From positions 1,798,001 through 1,862,000 of the forward strand of contig NZ_CP184360.1 of NCBI RefSeq assembly GCF_048595755.1: DNA of 64,000 bases. Direction: 5' to 3'. A program made the translations under genes and the position numbers. Source of the DNA: Luteococcus sp048595755 (lineage in GTDB: Bacteria; Actinomycetota; Actinomycetes; Propionibacteriales; Propionibacteriaceae). How positions within the stretch are numbered: position 1 is the first letter of the stretch; each line of letters begins with the position of its first letter. Below the pieces are notes generated by a model. That model was given only the letters and a program-made list of their open reading frames with translations. It searched no databases and was not told the origin of the DNA. This document shows positions 45,565 to 53,796 of the stretch, piece after piece.

Positions 45565-47418
45565 ATGCTCCCCACGAACCCGTCCCGACGTGCGATGGTC
45601 ATCCGCGGCGGCATGGCTCTTTGGGACTGCCTTGCGTGGTTCCTGGCGGCCTTCGCCTATCTGGGGGCCCGCTACGACTTTGCCGTCACCGGTCTCCAGT
45701 GGACCATGGCCTTCATGTACGCCTGCCTCGCCGCTGCAGCGCAGCTGGTGGTGGGCATGGGTCTCAAGATGTATCGCGGGCGCTACCGGGTTGGCAGTTT
45801 TGAAGGAACCATGCTCCTGGGGACCGTGGTGCTGGGAATCGGCCTGTTCCTGGGGCTCGCCTTCGCCTTCTTCACCGACTTCAGCCGGGGTGTGATCGTC
45901 ACGGCACCCATGGGTGCACTGATCATCATGGCGTGGGGGCACAGCTTCGCTCGCGCCGTCCTGGAGCGTAATGGCGCGCCGCGCACCGTCGAGACCCCAC
46001 CCGAGCCCGTGCTCATCTACGGTGCAGGCAATGCGGGTGCCCAGCTGGGGCGTCTGATCCACAACGACCCCGACAGCCAGTACGAGATCCGCGGATTCCT
46101 GGACGATGCGCCCGAGAAGCGCAACCTGCACCTGCTGGGCACCAGCGTGCGTGGCACCGGCGCCGACATGGTGAAGGTGGCCCGGCAGCAGAACGTGCAG
46201 AAGATCATCATCGCGATGGGTGGCGCCAGCGGTGAATACCTCACCGAGCTGGACGCCGTGGCCAAGGCCAACGGGTTGAAGCTGCTGGTGCTCCCGCCCC
46301 TCGACCAGCTGGTGGGCGGCCGGGTGGCCCTCAACCAGCTGCACGAGATCAACGTCGTCGACCTGCTGGGACGAAGCCAGATCAAGACCGACCTCACCTC
46401 CATTGCCGGCTACCTGCAGGGCAAGGTGGTGCTGGTCACCGGTGCCGGTGGCTCCATCGGGTCTGAGATCGCCCGCCAGGTGCACAAGTTCGGCCCCAAG
46501 GAACTGGTCATGCTCGACCGTGACGAGTCGGGCCTGCACAGCACCTCGCTGAGCATCTACAACCAGGGCCTGCTGAACACTCGCAACCTGGTGCTGTGCG
46601 ACATCCGCGACAGCGAGGCGCTCGACCGCATCTTCGCCGAGCACCGTCCCGACGTGGTCTTCCACGCCGCCGCGCTCAAGCACCTGCCGATGCTCGAGAT
46701 GTACCCGGCCGAGGGCTGGAAGACCAATGCGCTGGGCACCCTCAACGTGCTGCGCGCCTCGGAAGCCCACGGCGCCGAGCGCGTCATCAACATCTCCACC
46801 GACAAGGCCGCCGACGCCACCAGCGTGCTGGGCAAGACCAAGCGGATCGCCGAGGAGCTCACCGCCTTCTACGGCCAGAAGACCGGCGGCACCTACCTCA
46901 GCGTTCGCTTCGGCAATGTCCTGGGCTCGCGCGGCTCGATGCTGGAGACCTTCACCCGCCAGATCAAGCAGGGCGGTCCGCTCACCGTCACCCACCCCGA
47001 CATCACGCGCTACTTCATGACCATTCCAGAGGCCTGCGAGCTGGTCATCCAGGCCGGTGCCATCGGTACGCCGGGCGAGGTCATGGTGCTCGACATGGGC
47101 CAGCCGGTGCGCATCTACGACGTGGCCAAGAACCTCATCGAGCGTTCCGGCCAGGACATCGACATCGTCTTCACCGGGCTGCGCCCCAACGAGAAGATGG
47201 ACGAGGTGCTGTTCAGCAACGACGAGGACGCCCGGCAGACCGAGCATGAGCTGATCAGCAGCGTCAGCGTCCCACCGCTGGACCCCGCCGAGCTCATCAA
47301 CGTCGACGGCAATGACCCCGACTCGATGGCCACCCTCACCCACCAGAGCGTGGGGGAGCTGCGCAACGGTCGTCCGACGCTGTCGGTGATGAGCAATCGG
47401 GAGAGTGCCGTCAGCTGA
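45565..47418 (+). CDS. Membrane-anchored nucleotide-sugar 4,6-dehydratase (CapD/PglF/WbpM type)
   Basis: A 617-residue protein. Four N-terminal helices occupy about residues 12-125. A CoA-binding-like Rossmann domain starts PVLIYGAGNAGAQLGRL (near 150). The catalytic SDR domain carries VLVTGAGGSIGSEIARQV (near 290), STDKAADATSVLGKTKR (with Lys) and RFGNVLGSRGSMLETF. It likely converts UDP-GlcNAc to the 4-keto-6-deoxy sugar for the aminotransferase and initiating transferase. ATG 45565 has AAGGA nine bases upstream; ATG 45556 overlaps that site. It ends in an 8-bp convergent overlap. Confidence 0.92.
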   Translation: MLPTNPSRRAMVIRGGMALWDCLAWFLAAFAYLGARYDFAVTGLQWTMAFMYACLAAAAQLVVGMGLKMYRGRYRVGSFEGTMLLGTVVLGIGLFLGLAFAFFTDFSRGVIVTAPMGALIIMAWGHSFARAVLERNGAPRTVETPPEPVLIYGAGNAGAQLGRLIHNDPDSQYEIRGFLDDAPEKRNLHLLGTSVRGTGADMVKVARQQNVQKIIIAMGGASGEYLTELDAVAKANGLKLLVLPPLDQLVGGRVALNQLHEINVVDLLGRSQIKTDLTSIAGYLQGKVVLVTGAGGSIGSEIARQVHKFGPKELVMLDRDESGLHSTSLSIYNQGLLNTRNLVLCDIRDSEALDRIFAEHRPDVVFHAAALKHLPMLEMYPAEGWKTNALGTLNVLRASEAHGAERVINISTDKAADATSVLGKTKRIAEELTAFYGQKTGGTYLSVRFGNVLGSRGSMLETFTRQIKQGGPLTVTHPDITRYFMTIPEACELVIQAGAIGTPGEVMVLDMGQPVRIYDVAKNLIERSGQDIDIVFTGLRPNEKMDEVLFSNDEDARQTEHELISSVSVPPLDPAELINVDGNDPDSMATLTHQSVGELRNGRPTLSVMSNRESAVS

Positions 47419-49126
47419 CCATCAACTCGGTCAGCTTGGTCTGCAGCTCGTCCACCGACTTGACCTGCATCGCCTTCTGATTGGTCGCCTTGGCGATCTT
47501 CTGCAAGGTGGCGTAGTCGGCGTCGGGTCCCAGGGCCACATAGGTCACCTTGATGGGACGGGCCGGATCGGGCTTGTCGGGCAGGGCCTGCATCATCTGC
47601 TCATAGCCCACCGTGCTGGCCGCATCCTCGTCGCGGCCGTCGGTGACCACGATGATCCGATTGACCAGACCGTTCTGGTAGTGCTCGACGTTGTAACGCC
47701 AGGCGTGCGTGATCGCCTGGTACAGCGGCGTGCCGCCCGAGACCTGCTGCGGCAACCGCTTCAGTTGCTGCTGGTAGTTCGGGCGGTCCTTGAGCCAACT
47801 CTTGGTGTTGTCGCGCTGCAGCGGGATCACCTCGCGGACCTGAGGCGTCATCGCCGCGTCGTTGGTGGCATTGAAGGTGATCAGGCCGTTGGCCATGCCG
47901 GGCGGCCAGGCATTCCAGGTGCCGATCGCCAAGCCGACCACGGCTTCGATCCGGCTCGGACCGCCCGGGCCCAGCGGTTCCGCCATGGAGCCCGATGTGT
48001 CCAGGACCAGCAGGGCTGAGGTGCGTCGCTGCATTGCGGCCAGTGCGCTGCGGGCCTGCTCCAATTGGTCGGGCACATTGGGCTGCACGGCCGGAGCCCT
48101 GTTCGGGAGTCCGAGGGCAACCAGGCGCTTGGCCTGCGGGGCGGTCACGGGTGTGTTCACCCCCTGCTGGGCCAAGACTGCGGCCCCCTCTTCCTCGGTG
48201 AGCCACTCGGCGAACCGGGTGAGCGTCTTGTGCTCTGCAGGGTTGGCCATCACCAGCGAGAGACCCGTGTGGCTGTCGAGGAAGGATGCGGCCAGCGGGG
48301 TGTCGGTCTGCAGGGCCTTGGTGAGGGTGGTGACCCCGGTGCGGGGGCCGGCGGGGGTGAGGCCGTTCTCGTCGGCTGGATCGGCTGGCAGCTGGCGGAT
48401 TACATCTGACAATTCGGGGCGTGCCACCAACCGCTGCTCCACTCGCGCCATGTTCAGCTGGTCTGGGGTGGCCTTCACGAGGTCGGTGGGCATCGGCGCC
48501 CCGCGGCCTGTCTGGTTGATCAGGCTGGCGAAGGCGGCCGCACCGGCAATGCTCGTCTCGGGATCGGGCAGCACCAGCTTCAGGTGTCCCCACTCCTCGT
48601 GCCCGAAATCCGCCCAGCTCTTGTCGAGGGTGATCATCTGGCGCAAGGTTTCGCCCTGGATGCCTCCCGGGACGGCAGAGCCGGCGGAGCGCTGCGTCAC
48701 GACCACCAGCGGTGAGGTGCCCAGTTGGGTGGTTTGGGCTGTGCGCAGCTCGGGCTCGGCGGCGCCCTGCACGGTCAGCGCGTCCTCGGGGAACCAGCCG
48801 TCGTGCTCGCCCAGGCCGTCGCGGGCCACCACCGCAGAGCGTTGCGGTGTGACCGTGATCGGGCGACAACCGGGGGACAGGGACGTACCCCAGGCCTCTC
48901 CGGCGGCGGTGATCGTCTCTGCCCAGGCGGGATCCGCGAGCACCTGCGCCTGCTCGGGGCAGCCGCGACGTGCGTCGCCCTGCGGGGAGAGGCGGGGCTG
49001 GGAAAGTGCGAAGACGGTCCCCGCGACGGCCAGCGTCGAGATTGCCGCACCCGCAATGAGCAGCGGACCGCGGCGGCTCTCTGCACGGCTTTGCGGCAGT
49101 GCCCGCCGTGGTGCTGTCTTGCTCAT
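47411..49126 (-). CDS. Secreted solute-binding-like protein with von Willebrand A domain
   Basis: A 571-residue exported protein. A signal/anchor helix lies at about 21-41. A periplasmic-binding-protein-like region (about 50-330; SPLVVVTQRSAGSAVPGGI) precedes a C-terminal VWA domain with the MIDAS motif DTSGSMAE (near residue 377) and VTDGRDED. The combination of binding-protein fold plus VWA occurs in actinobacterial proteins of unknown function. It starts with ATG after GGGGGAG. No partner transporter is near. It is divergent from ychF. Confidence 0.72.
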   Translation of the reverse strand: MSKTAPRRALPQSRAESRRGPLLIAGAAISTLAVAGTVFALSQPRLSPQGDARRGCPEQAQVLADPAWAETITAAGEAWGTSLSPGCRPITVTPQRSAVVARDGLGEHDGWFPEDALTVQGAAEPELRTAQTTQLGTSPLVVVTQRSAGSAVPGGIQGETLRQMITLDKSWADFGHEEWGHLKLVLPDPETSIAGAAAFASLINQTGRGAPMPTDLVKATPDQLNMARVEQRLVARPELSDVIRQLPADPADENGLTPAGPRTGVTTLTKALQTDTPLAASFLDSHTGLSLVMANPAEHKTLTRFAEWLTEEEGAAVLAQQGVNTPVTAPQAKRLVALGLPNRAPAVQPNVPDQLEQARSALAAMQRRTSALLVLDTSGSMAEPLGPGGPSRIEAVVGLAIGTWNAWPPGMANGLITFNATNDAAMTPQVREVIPLQRDNTKSWLKDRPNYQQQLKRLPQQVSGGTPLYQAITHAWRYNVEHYQNGLVNRIIVVTDGRDEDAASTVGYEQMMQALPDKPDPARPIKVTYVALGPDADYATLQKIAKATNQKAMQVKSVDELQTKLTELMVS

Positions 49127-49319
49127 CGATCTCCCCCGAGATTCTTCTAGGATGATTCTCAGAATAGAGCGTTTGACCTACTCGCCGCTGACCGTGTGGG
49201 AGCGGCTTTGGAGAAAGTCTGGTGTTCCAGCTCGAAGGCGACGATTCCTGTGGTGGCAGCCGGGTGCCGAGCATGTCCGATTGGGGCAGCGGCGGGCCAA
49301 CCAACTAGGCTTGGCCAAC

Positions 49320-50393
49320 GTGGCACTCACCATCGGAATCGTCGGTCTCCCCAATGCGGGCAAGTCAACGCTGTTCAACGCGCTGACCCGCAACAACGTG
49401 CTCGCTGCGAACTACCCGTTCGCCACGATCGAGCCCAATGTCGGCGTGGTGGGGGTGCCCGAGCCGCGCTTGGCTGAACTCGCAAAGATTTACGGTTCCA
49501 AGGCCCTGCTTCCCGCCACGGTGAGCTTCGTGGACATCGCCGGCATCGTGAAGGGCGCCTCTCAGGGCGAGGGCATGGGAAATGCCTTCCTGGCCAACAT
49601 TCGTGAGGCTGACGCCATCTGCCAGGTGACCCGCGTCTTCGTCGACGAGGACGTCACCCACGTGGACGGAACCGTCAACCCCGCCAATGACATCGACACT
49701 GTCACCACCGAGCTGGTCCTTGCCGATCTGCAGACCATCGAGAAGGCGCTGCCGCGGGTGGAGAAGGAGGCCCGCATCAAGAAGGAGATGCGCCCCAAGC
49801 TCGAGGCGATGCAGCAGGCCCAGGAGATCCTCAACTCCGGGCAGACGATCTTTGCCGCCGGGATGGACACCGAGCAGCTGCGCGAGCTGATGCTGCTCAC
49901 CGCCAAGCCCTTCATCTACGTCTTCAACTGTGACCAGGACGAGCTGGCCGACGAAGACCTCAAGCAGAAGATGCGCGAGGTCGTCGCGCCTGCCGAGGCG
50001 ATCTTCCTCGACGCCAAGTTCGAGGCCGAACTCACCGAGATGGACGAGGATGAGGCCCGCGAGTTCCTGGAGGAGTCCGGCGTCGACGAGCCCGGCCTGG
50101 ACGTGCTGGCCCGCGTGGGCTACGACACCCTGGGGCTGCAGAGCTACCTGACCGCAGGCCCCAATGAGGCCCGAGCCTGGACCATCCGCAAGGGCGCCAC
50201 CGCCCCGGAGGCCGCCGGCGTGATCCACACCGACTTCCAGAAGGGCTTCATCAAGGCCGAGGTCATCAGCTACGAAGACCTGATCTCCCTCGGCTCGGTC
50301 AAGGCTGCCCGCGAGGCTGGCAAGGCGCGCCTGGAGGGCAAGGACTACGTCATGCAGGACGGCGACGTGGTGGAGTTCAGATTTAACGTGTAG
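49320..50393 (+). CDS. ychF: Redox-regulated ATPase/GTPase YchF
   Basis: A 357-residue conserved P-loop protein of the Obg family. G1 is GLPNAGKSTLFNAL (residues 8-15 of the loop), G3 region DIAGIVKGASQGEG, a helical domain, and a C-terminal TGS domain ending VVEFRFNV. It binds ribosomes and ATP; deletion affects stress responses in E. coli. The GTG start follows TAGGCT by eight bases. The last codons use AGA-TTT, which is odd in this GC-rich gene, and copies of the same seven-codon end recur downstream (see repeats). Confidence 0.95.
   Translation: MALTIGIVGLPNAGKSTLFNALTRNNVLAANYPFATIEPNVGVVGVPEPRLAELAKIYGSKALLPATVSFVDIAGIVKGASQGEGMGNAFLANIREADAICQVTRVFVDEDVTHVDGTVNPANDIDTVTTELVLADLQTIEKALPRVEKEARIKKEMRPKLEAMQQAQEILNSGQTIFAAGMDTEQLRELMLLTAKPFIYVFNCDQDELADEDLKQKMREVVAPAEAIFLDAKFEAELTEMDEDEAREFLEESGVDEPGLDVLARVGYDTLGLQSYLTAGPNEARAWTIRKGATAPEAAGVIHTDFQKGFIKAEVISYEDLISLGSVKAAREAGKARLEGKDYVMQDGDVVEFRFNV
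50370..50393 (+). repeat. ychF 3'-end core, copy A (functional end of ychF)
   Basis: GTG GAG TTC AGA TTT AAC GTG TAG encodes VEFRFNV-stop. It is the functional end of ychF. AGA and TTT are rare-looking in a gene otherwise using CGC and TTC, which suggests this end was supplied by inserted DNA. Confidence 0.85.
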
Positions 50394-50399
50394 CGTTAT

Positions 50400-50414
50400 T
50401 GACGCATCGCGTCA
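50400..50414. promoter_or_regulatory. higBA operator-like inverted repeat, copy 1
   Basis: TGACGC-ATC-GCGTCA, a perfect 6-3-6 inverted repeat lying 16 bp before higB. Type II antitoxins such as HigA repress by binding such sites. Confidence 0.55.
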
Positions 50415-50430
50415 TGCCTGGCACTGTTGA

Positions 50431-50715
50431 GTGGTGATCAGATCCTTCGGCGACCGCGACACGGAGCTCGTATGGCTGCGTGAGCGGGTGCCGAGGATCG
50501 ATCCGAGGATCCATAGGACGGCGAACCGAAAGCTGCATCAGTTGGACGCTGCCGTGTCTCTCGCCTCGCTTCGGGTCCCTCCGGGGAATCGCCTCGAAGC
50601 GTTGAAGGGTGACCGCAAGGGTCAGCACAGCATTCGGATCAACGATCAGTGGCGGATCTGCTTCGTGTGGACCGAGGCTGGCCCGGAGAACGTGATCATC
50701 GAGGACTACCACTGA
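50431..50715 (+). CDS. higB: HigB-family toxin (RelE/ParE superfamily mRNA interferase)
   Basis: A 94-residue toxin of the plasmid-maintenance killer (HigB) type. Family features are RSFGDRDTELVWL, RKLHQLDAAVSLASLRVPPGNRLEALKGD and SIRINDQWRICFVW. HigB cleaves mRNA at the ribosome. It precedes higA (toxin first), the usual higBA order, with eight bases between. It starts with GTG 50431 or the next codon. Nearly identical to the copy at 53504 (one residue, P/S). Confidence 0.9.
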   Translation: MVIRSFGDRDTELVWLRERVPRIDPRIHRTANRKLHQLDAAVSLASLRVPPGNRLEALKGDRKGQHSIRINDQWRICFVWTEAGPENVIIEDYH

Positions 50716-50723
50716 GGTGCACC

Positions 50724-51023
50724 ATGACTGAGAAGCTCTACGCGCCGATCCATCCTGGTGAGGTCCTGATGGAGGACTTCATCGAAGGCTTCGGCATCAC
50801 GCAGCACAAGCTCGCCGTGTCGATCGGTGTCCCGCCGCGTCGGATCAACGAGATCGTGCACGGCAAGCGGGCCATCACGGCCGACACCGCACTCCGCCTG
50901 GGGCGCTACTTCGGTGTTGAGCCGCAGTTCTGGCTCAACCTGCAGAGTCGATACGAGCTGGAGCTGGCGGAGGAGCGTGTGGCTGATCAGGTGGCGGAGA
51001 TCAAGCCTTTGCAGGTTGCGTGA
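50724..51023 (+). CDS. higA: HigA-family antitoxin (XRE-type HTH)
   Basis: A 99-residue antitoxin and autorepressor with the HigA signature PIHPGEVLMEDFIEGFGITQ and the XRE helix-turn-helix (QHKLAVSIGVPPRRINEIVHGKRAIT), then LRLGRYFGVEPQFWLNLQ. It neutralises HigB. The ATG 50724 follows a GAGGTG site. Its stop overlaps the GTG of the serine hydrolase by four bases, coupling that cargo gene to the toxin-antitoxin operon. Confidence 0.92.
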   Translation: MTEKLYAPIHPGEVLMEDFIEGFGITQHKLAVSIGVPPRRINEIVHGKRAITADTALRLGRYFGVEPQFWLNLQSRYELELAEERVADQVAEIKPLQVA

Positions 51024-52108
51024 ACTCTCGTAGACGACTGGCTGTCGGGGCGGGCCTGGTGGTGGCGGGGGCGGCGGGTTTCGAGGTCTTCGCCCGAGTC
51101 AGGACTCCGAAACTGTGCAGCCCGTCATCTGGTAGTTCCTGGCTGGTCCGCGAAGCCGAGGAGATTCTTCGACGTTCACACGGGCCTCGAGATCGGGTCA
51201 GCATTGCGGTGATCGACAAGGGCGTGGTCCGTGAAGCGCATTTTGGTGCCGATCGGCACACGCAGTACGAGATCGGTTCGATCACCAAGACGATGACGGC
51301 TTCGGTCTTTGCTGACATGGTGGCGCGCGGTGACATCGGCCGACGATCCCAGTTGGGGGCCTTCCTTGACCTGGAGGGAAGCGAGGCAGCTGGCATCAAG
51401 CTTGAAGAGCTTGCCACGCACACAAGCGGGTTGCCTGGCATGGCAAGGACGTGCCGCAACATCTCTGGTCTTGTGCTCTGGCCCCTGCTCGTGCATGACC
51501 CCAGCGCGTCTGTGACTCTCGAGCGTCTGATCGCGGACGCGCGACGGTCGAATGTGGGGCCGAAGGAGTATGCCTACTCCAATCTCGGGTACTCCTTGCT
51601 CGGCCAGGCGCTGGCTTGCCAAGCCCGGACGAATTTCCCGCGGTTGCTCGAGGAACGGTTGTTCGCGCCATTGGGTATGGTCGACACCTTCGTCCCATCA
51701 GATCCAAAATTGCTTCCAGCCGATGCGTCGCGCGGCTACTCGGTCATGTGGGGGAGGCGGTCTGCGCCTTGGACCTTGGGTGCTGAAGCGCCCAGTGGAA
51801 GTGTTCGATCGACTCTCGCTGACATGACCCGATACCTCCAGGCGCTGCTGGACGGCACTGCGCCTGGTGCGAGTGCGATGGAACCGGCCGCTGTCGTCGA
51901 CGGCGGTCTTCGCATCGGCTACGGCTGGCATATCGACCAGGGCTCACTGGTGTGGCACAACGGCATGACTGGTGGCTTCAGCAGCTGGATGAGTCTTTGC
52001 CCCAGCCGTGCGCGGGGCGTGGTCGTGCTCAGCAACACCATGAACTCGGTGGATGACCTGGGGCGGGCTCTGGCTGGCGCGTCCTCGGGTGTATCGGGCA
52101 TGAGCTAG
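51020..52108 (+). CDS. Serine hydrolase of the beta-lactamase/PBP4 family
   Basis: A 362-residue penicillin-binding-like hydrolase (class C beta-lactamase fold). SxxK is Ser87-Lys90 (GSITK), YSN is Tyr186-Asn188, and the KTG-like motif is HNG in LVWHNGMTGGF. An N-terminal hydrophobic anchor (residues 8-25) places it outside the membrane. Such enzymes act on peptidoglycan, esters or beta-lactams; I cannot choose. GTG 51020 overlaps the higA stop (GTGA). In the other higBA copy this position is taken by an acetyltransferase. Confidence 0.85.
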   Translation: MNSRRRLAVGAGLVVAGAAGFEVFARVRTPKLCSPSSGSSWLVREAEEILRRSHGPRDRVSIAVIDKGVVREAHFGADRHTQYEIGSITKTMTASVFADMVARGDIGRRSQLGAFLDLEGSEAAGIKLEELATHTSGLPGMARTCRNISGLVLWPLLVHDPSASVTLERLIADARRSNVGPKEYAYSNLGYSLLGQALACQARTNFPRLLEERLFAPLGMVDTFVPSDPKLLPADASRGYSVMWGRRSAPWTLGAEAPSGSVRSTLADMTRYLQALLDGTAPGASAMEPAAVVDGGLRIGYGWHIDQGSLVWHNGMTGGFSSWMSLCPSRARGVVVLSNTMNSVDDLGRALAGASSGVSGMS

Positions 52109-52148
52109 GGGCACGTGGCCGCATCATGGCTCTTTCCATTGAAACGCG

Positions 52149-52172
52149 GTCGAGTTCAGGTTCAATGTGTAA
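52149..52172 (+). repeat. ychF 3'-end core, copy B
   Basis: GTC GAG TTC AGG TTC AAT GTG TAA, again VEFRFNV-stop, but differing from copy A by six synonymous or stop-codon bases. It closes the first cassette after the serine hydrolase gene and opens the Abi cassette. Confidence 0.8.
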
Positions 52173-52215
52173 AACCGCTGGTCAGACGGAAGTTGCTGGG
52201 TTGGGGTGGGGACTC

Positions 52216-52233
52216 GAGTTCCGGTTCCACATC
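52216..52233 (+). repeat. Degenerate ychF-end-like copy B'
   Basis: GAG TTC CGG TTC CAC ATC encodes EFRFHI, matching EFRFNV in four of six residues. No stop codon follows. A chance match cannot be excluded. Confidence 0.35.
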
Positions 52234-52269
52234 TGGTTGAGGCTCATCGGATCGACTCTCCATGTGCCG

Positions 52270-52353
52270 GTGAACCTTCAACGCGGCACGTGTTAACCTA
52301 GGGCTACTAGATCCCCCACGCCTCTCCATGGAAGCGCACTTGGGGGATTTTTC
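52270..52353 (+). ncRNA. Candidate structured RNA upstream of the Abi_2 gene (abiF motif-like)
   Basis: A stem ATCCCCCA (52311-52318) with TGGGGGAT (52341-52348) is followed by TTTTC, like a short terminator, and lies 22 bases before the Abi gene. Its loop contains CCTCT, which can pair with AGAGG (52359-52363), the ribosome site of the Abi gene. Structured abiF RNAs are known upstream of AbiF/Abi_2 genes, so a regulatory or antitoxin-like RNA is plausible. Boundaries are uncertain. Confidence 0.45.
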
Positions 52354-52370
52354 TACCCAGAGGAGTGCGG

Positions 52371-53390
52371 ATGGGGCGTCGAGTCCCACGTCAGCGGGGC
52401 GTCGGCGTCTACGACAAGTCGCCACTTGGCCACGCTGCTCTCGTGGCGCGCATGCAGGATCGTGGTTTGCTCATCCCCGATGTGGAGCGTGCGGAGCGAT
52501 ACGTCCGCAGCATCGGCTACTACCGGCTGTCGCCCTACATGATCCCGTTCCGGCGTGCAGAGTCGGATGACTTTCGGCCGGATGTGACCTTCGACGACGT
52601 CCTGGACATCTATGTCTTCGACCGCAAGCTCCGGCTGCTGGTGCTCGATGCCCTGGAGCGCGTTGAAGTGGCGGTGCGGTCTGCATTGACCGATCACATG
52701 TCGCAGGCTCACGGGGCGTTCTGGTACGTGGACCCGACCCATTTCCGGGATTCGCGGAGGCATCGGGAGTTCGTGGCGTCGGTCCGCGAAGACTGTTCTC
52801 GCCAGCTGCTCGCCAAGCCCGAGCAGACGGATGGTGCACTGGTTCATCGGTCTGCGTTGGAGCACTACTTGCTGACGTACGGCACGCCCGAGCTCCCACC
52901 GTCATGGATTGTCATGGAGCGTCTCACCTTGGGGCAGGTCGAGCACCTGATCGGCAACCTGAAGCGGCGCTCGGATCGGACGGCGATCGCCAAGTCTCTG
53001 GGAATCAATGAGCCGCTGCTCGTGTCCTGGATGCGGACCTTCGTGCGTGTCCGGAACATCTGCGCCCACCATGGTCGGCTGTGGAACGCCGTCCTGGGCG
53101 TATCCCCGGCGCTGCCTACATCACCGTCGGTGGCGTGGCTGGCTGATCCCACTGTGATTGCAGACAGCGCAGCGCGACGGGCGCGGCTGTACCCCGTCCT
53201 GGTGGCGCTCCAGTCCCTGCTGTCGACGCTGTCTCCCGGAAGCAGCTGGGCACGGCGACTGAAGGAGTTGCTCGATGAGCATCCAGACGTTCCGCTCACA
53301 GCCATGGGGATGCCGCCGGACTGGTCCGACGACCCTTTCTGGGCGCAGCGCATCGAGTTGAGGCCGTCTAGGCGGCCTGTGTCCGGATAG
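52371..53390 (+). CDS. Abi family protein (Abi_2, AbiD/AbiF-like)
   Basis: A 339-residue abortive-infection protein. The Abi_2 N-terminal part has RGLLIPDVERAERYVRSIGYYRLSPYMIPFR, written as RGLLIPDVERAERYVRS then IGYYRLSPYMIPF, followed by VFDRKLRLLVLDALERVEVAVR. The HEPN-type Rx4H motif is RNICAHH near residue 229, expected to bind or cut RNA. Such proteins stop growth on phage infection. ATG 52371 follows AGGAG by five bases. It is the only gene in its cassette. Confidence 0.88.
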   Translation: MGRRVPRQRGVGVYDKSPLGHAALVARMQDRGLLIPDVERAERYVRSIGYYRLSPYMIPFRRAESDDFRPDVTFDDVLDIYVFDRKLRLLVLDALERVEVAVRSALTDHMSQAHGAFWYVDPTHFRDSRRHREFVASVREDCSRQLLAKPEQTDGALVHRSALEHYLLTYGTPELPPSWIVMERLTLGQVEHLIGNLKRRSDRTAIAKSLGINEPLLVSWMRTFVRVRNICAHHGRLWNAVLGVSPALPTSPSVAWLADPTVIADSAARRARLYPVLVALQSLLSTLSPGSSWARRLKELLDEHPDVPLTAMGMPPDWSDDPFWAQRIELRPSRRPVSG

Positions 53391-53442
53391 GGGTCGGATG
53401 GCTATCTGGGAATGGCGTCATCGTTGAACGCGTGGACACGTG

Positions 53443-53466
53443 GTGGAGTTCAGGTTTAACGTCTGA
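53443..53466 (+). repeat. ychF 3'-end core, copy C
   Basis: GTG GAG TTC AGG TTT AAC GTC TGA, VEFRFNV-stop. Similarity to the true ychF end continues a few bases upstream (VVEFRFNV). The 600-bp higBA repeat begins exactly at the next base, whereas copies A and C themselves differ at four of 24 positions. Confidence 0.82.
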
Positions 53467-53472
53467 CGTTAT

Positions 53473-53487
53473 TGACGCATCGCGTCA
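53473..53487. promoter_or_regulatory. higBA operator-like inverted repeat, copy 2
   Basis: TGACGC-ATC-GCGTCA, identical to the site at 50400. Confidence 0.55.
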
Positions 53488-53503
53488 TGTCTGGCACTGT
53501 TGA

Positions 53504-53788
53504 GTGGTGATCAGATCCTTCGGCGACCGCGACACGGAGCTCGTATGGCTGCGTGAGCGGGTGCCGAGGATCGATCCGAGGATCCATAGGACGGCGAACC
53601 GAAAGCTGCATCAGTTGGACGCTGCCGTGTCTCTCGCCTCGCTTCGGGTCCCTTCGGGGAATCGCCTCGAAGCGTTGAAGGGTGACCGCAAGGGTCAGCA
53701 CAGCATTCGGATCAACGATCAGTGGCGGATCTGCTTCGTGTGGACCGAGGCTGGCCCGGAGAACGTGATCATCGAGGACTACCACTGA
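53504..53788 (+). CDS. higB: HigB-family toxin, second copy
   Basis: A 94-residue toxin identical to the copy at 50431 except Pro to Ser in VPSGNRLEALKG. The antitoxins are also almost identical, so either HigA should neutralise either HigB, and loss of one cassette alone would not free a toxin. Confidence 0.9.
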   Translation: MVIRSFGDRDTELVWLRERVPRIDPRIHRTANRKLHQLDAAVSLASLRVPSGNRLEALKGDRKGQHSIRINDQWRICFVWTEAGPENVIIEDYH

Positions 53789-53796
53789 GGTGCACC

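Larger units (their letters stand above)
50394..50993 (+). repeat. 600-bp direct repeat, copy 1 (operator-higB-higA)
   Basis: This segment is almost identical to 53467-54066, with two differences noted by eye (50416 region C/T and the CCTCCGGG versus CCTTCGGG in higB). It starts exactly after the ychF stop and ends within the last codons of higA. Confidence 0.9.

Noticed and set aside
45406..47343. A 645-codon minus-strand frame opposite the CapD-type gene
   Set aside because: Shadow of the real coding strand, which has all CapD motifs in the right order.
47862..49319. Upstream extension of the ychF frame
   Set aside because: It runs through the opposite-strand VWA gene; YchF-like sequence begins only at GTG 49320.
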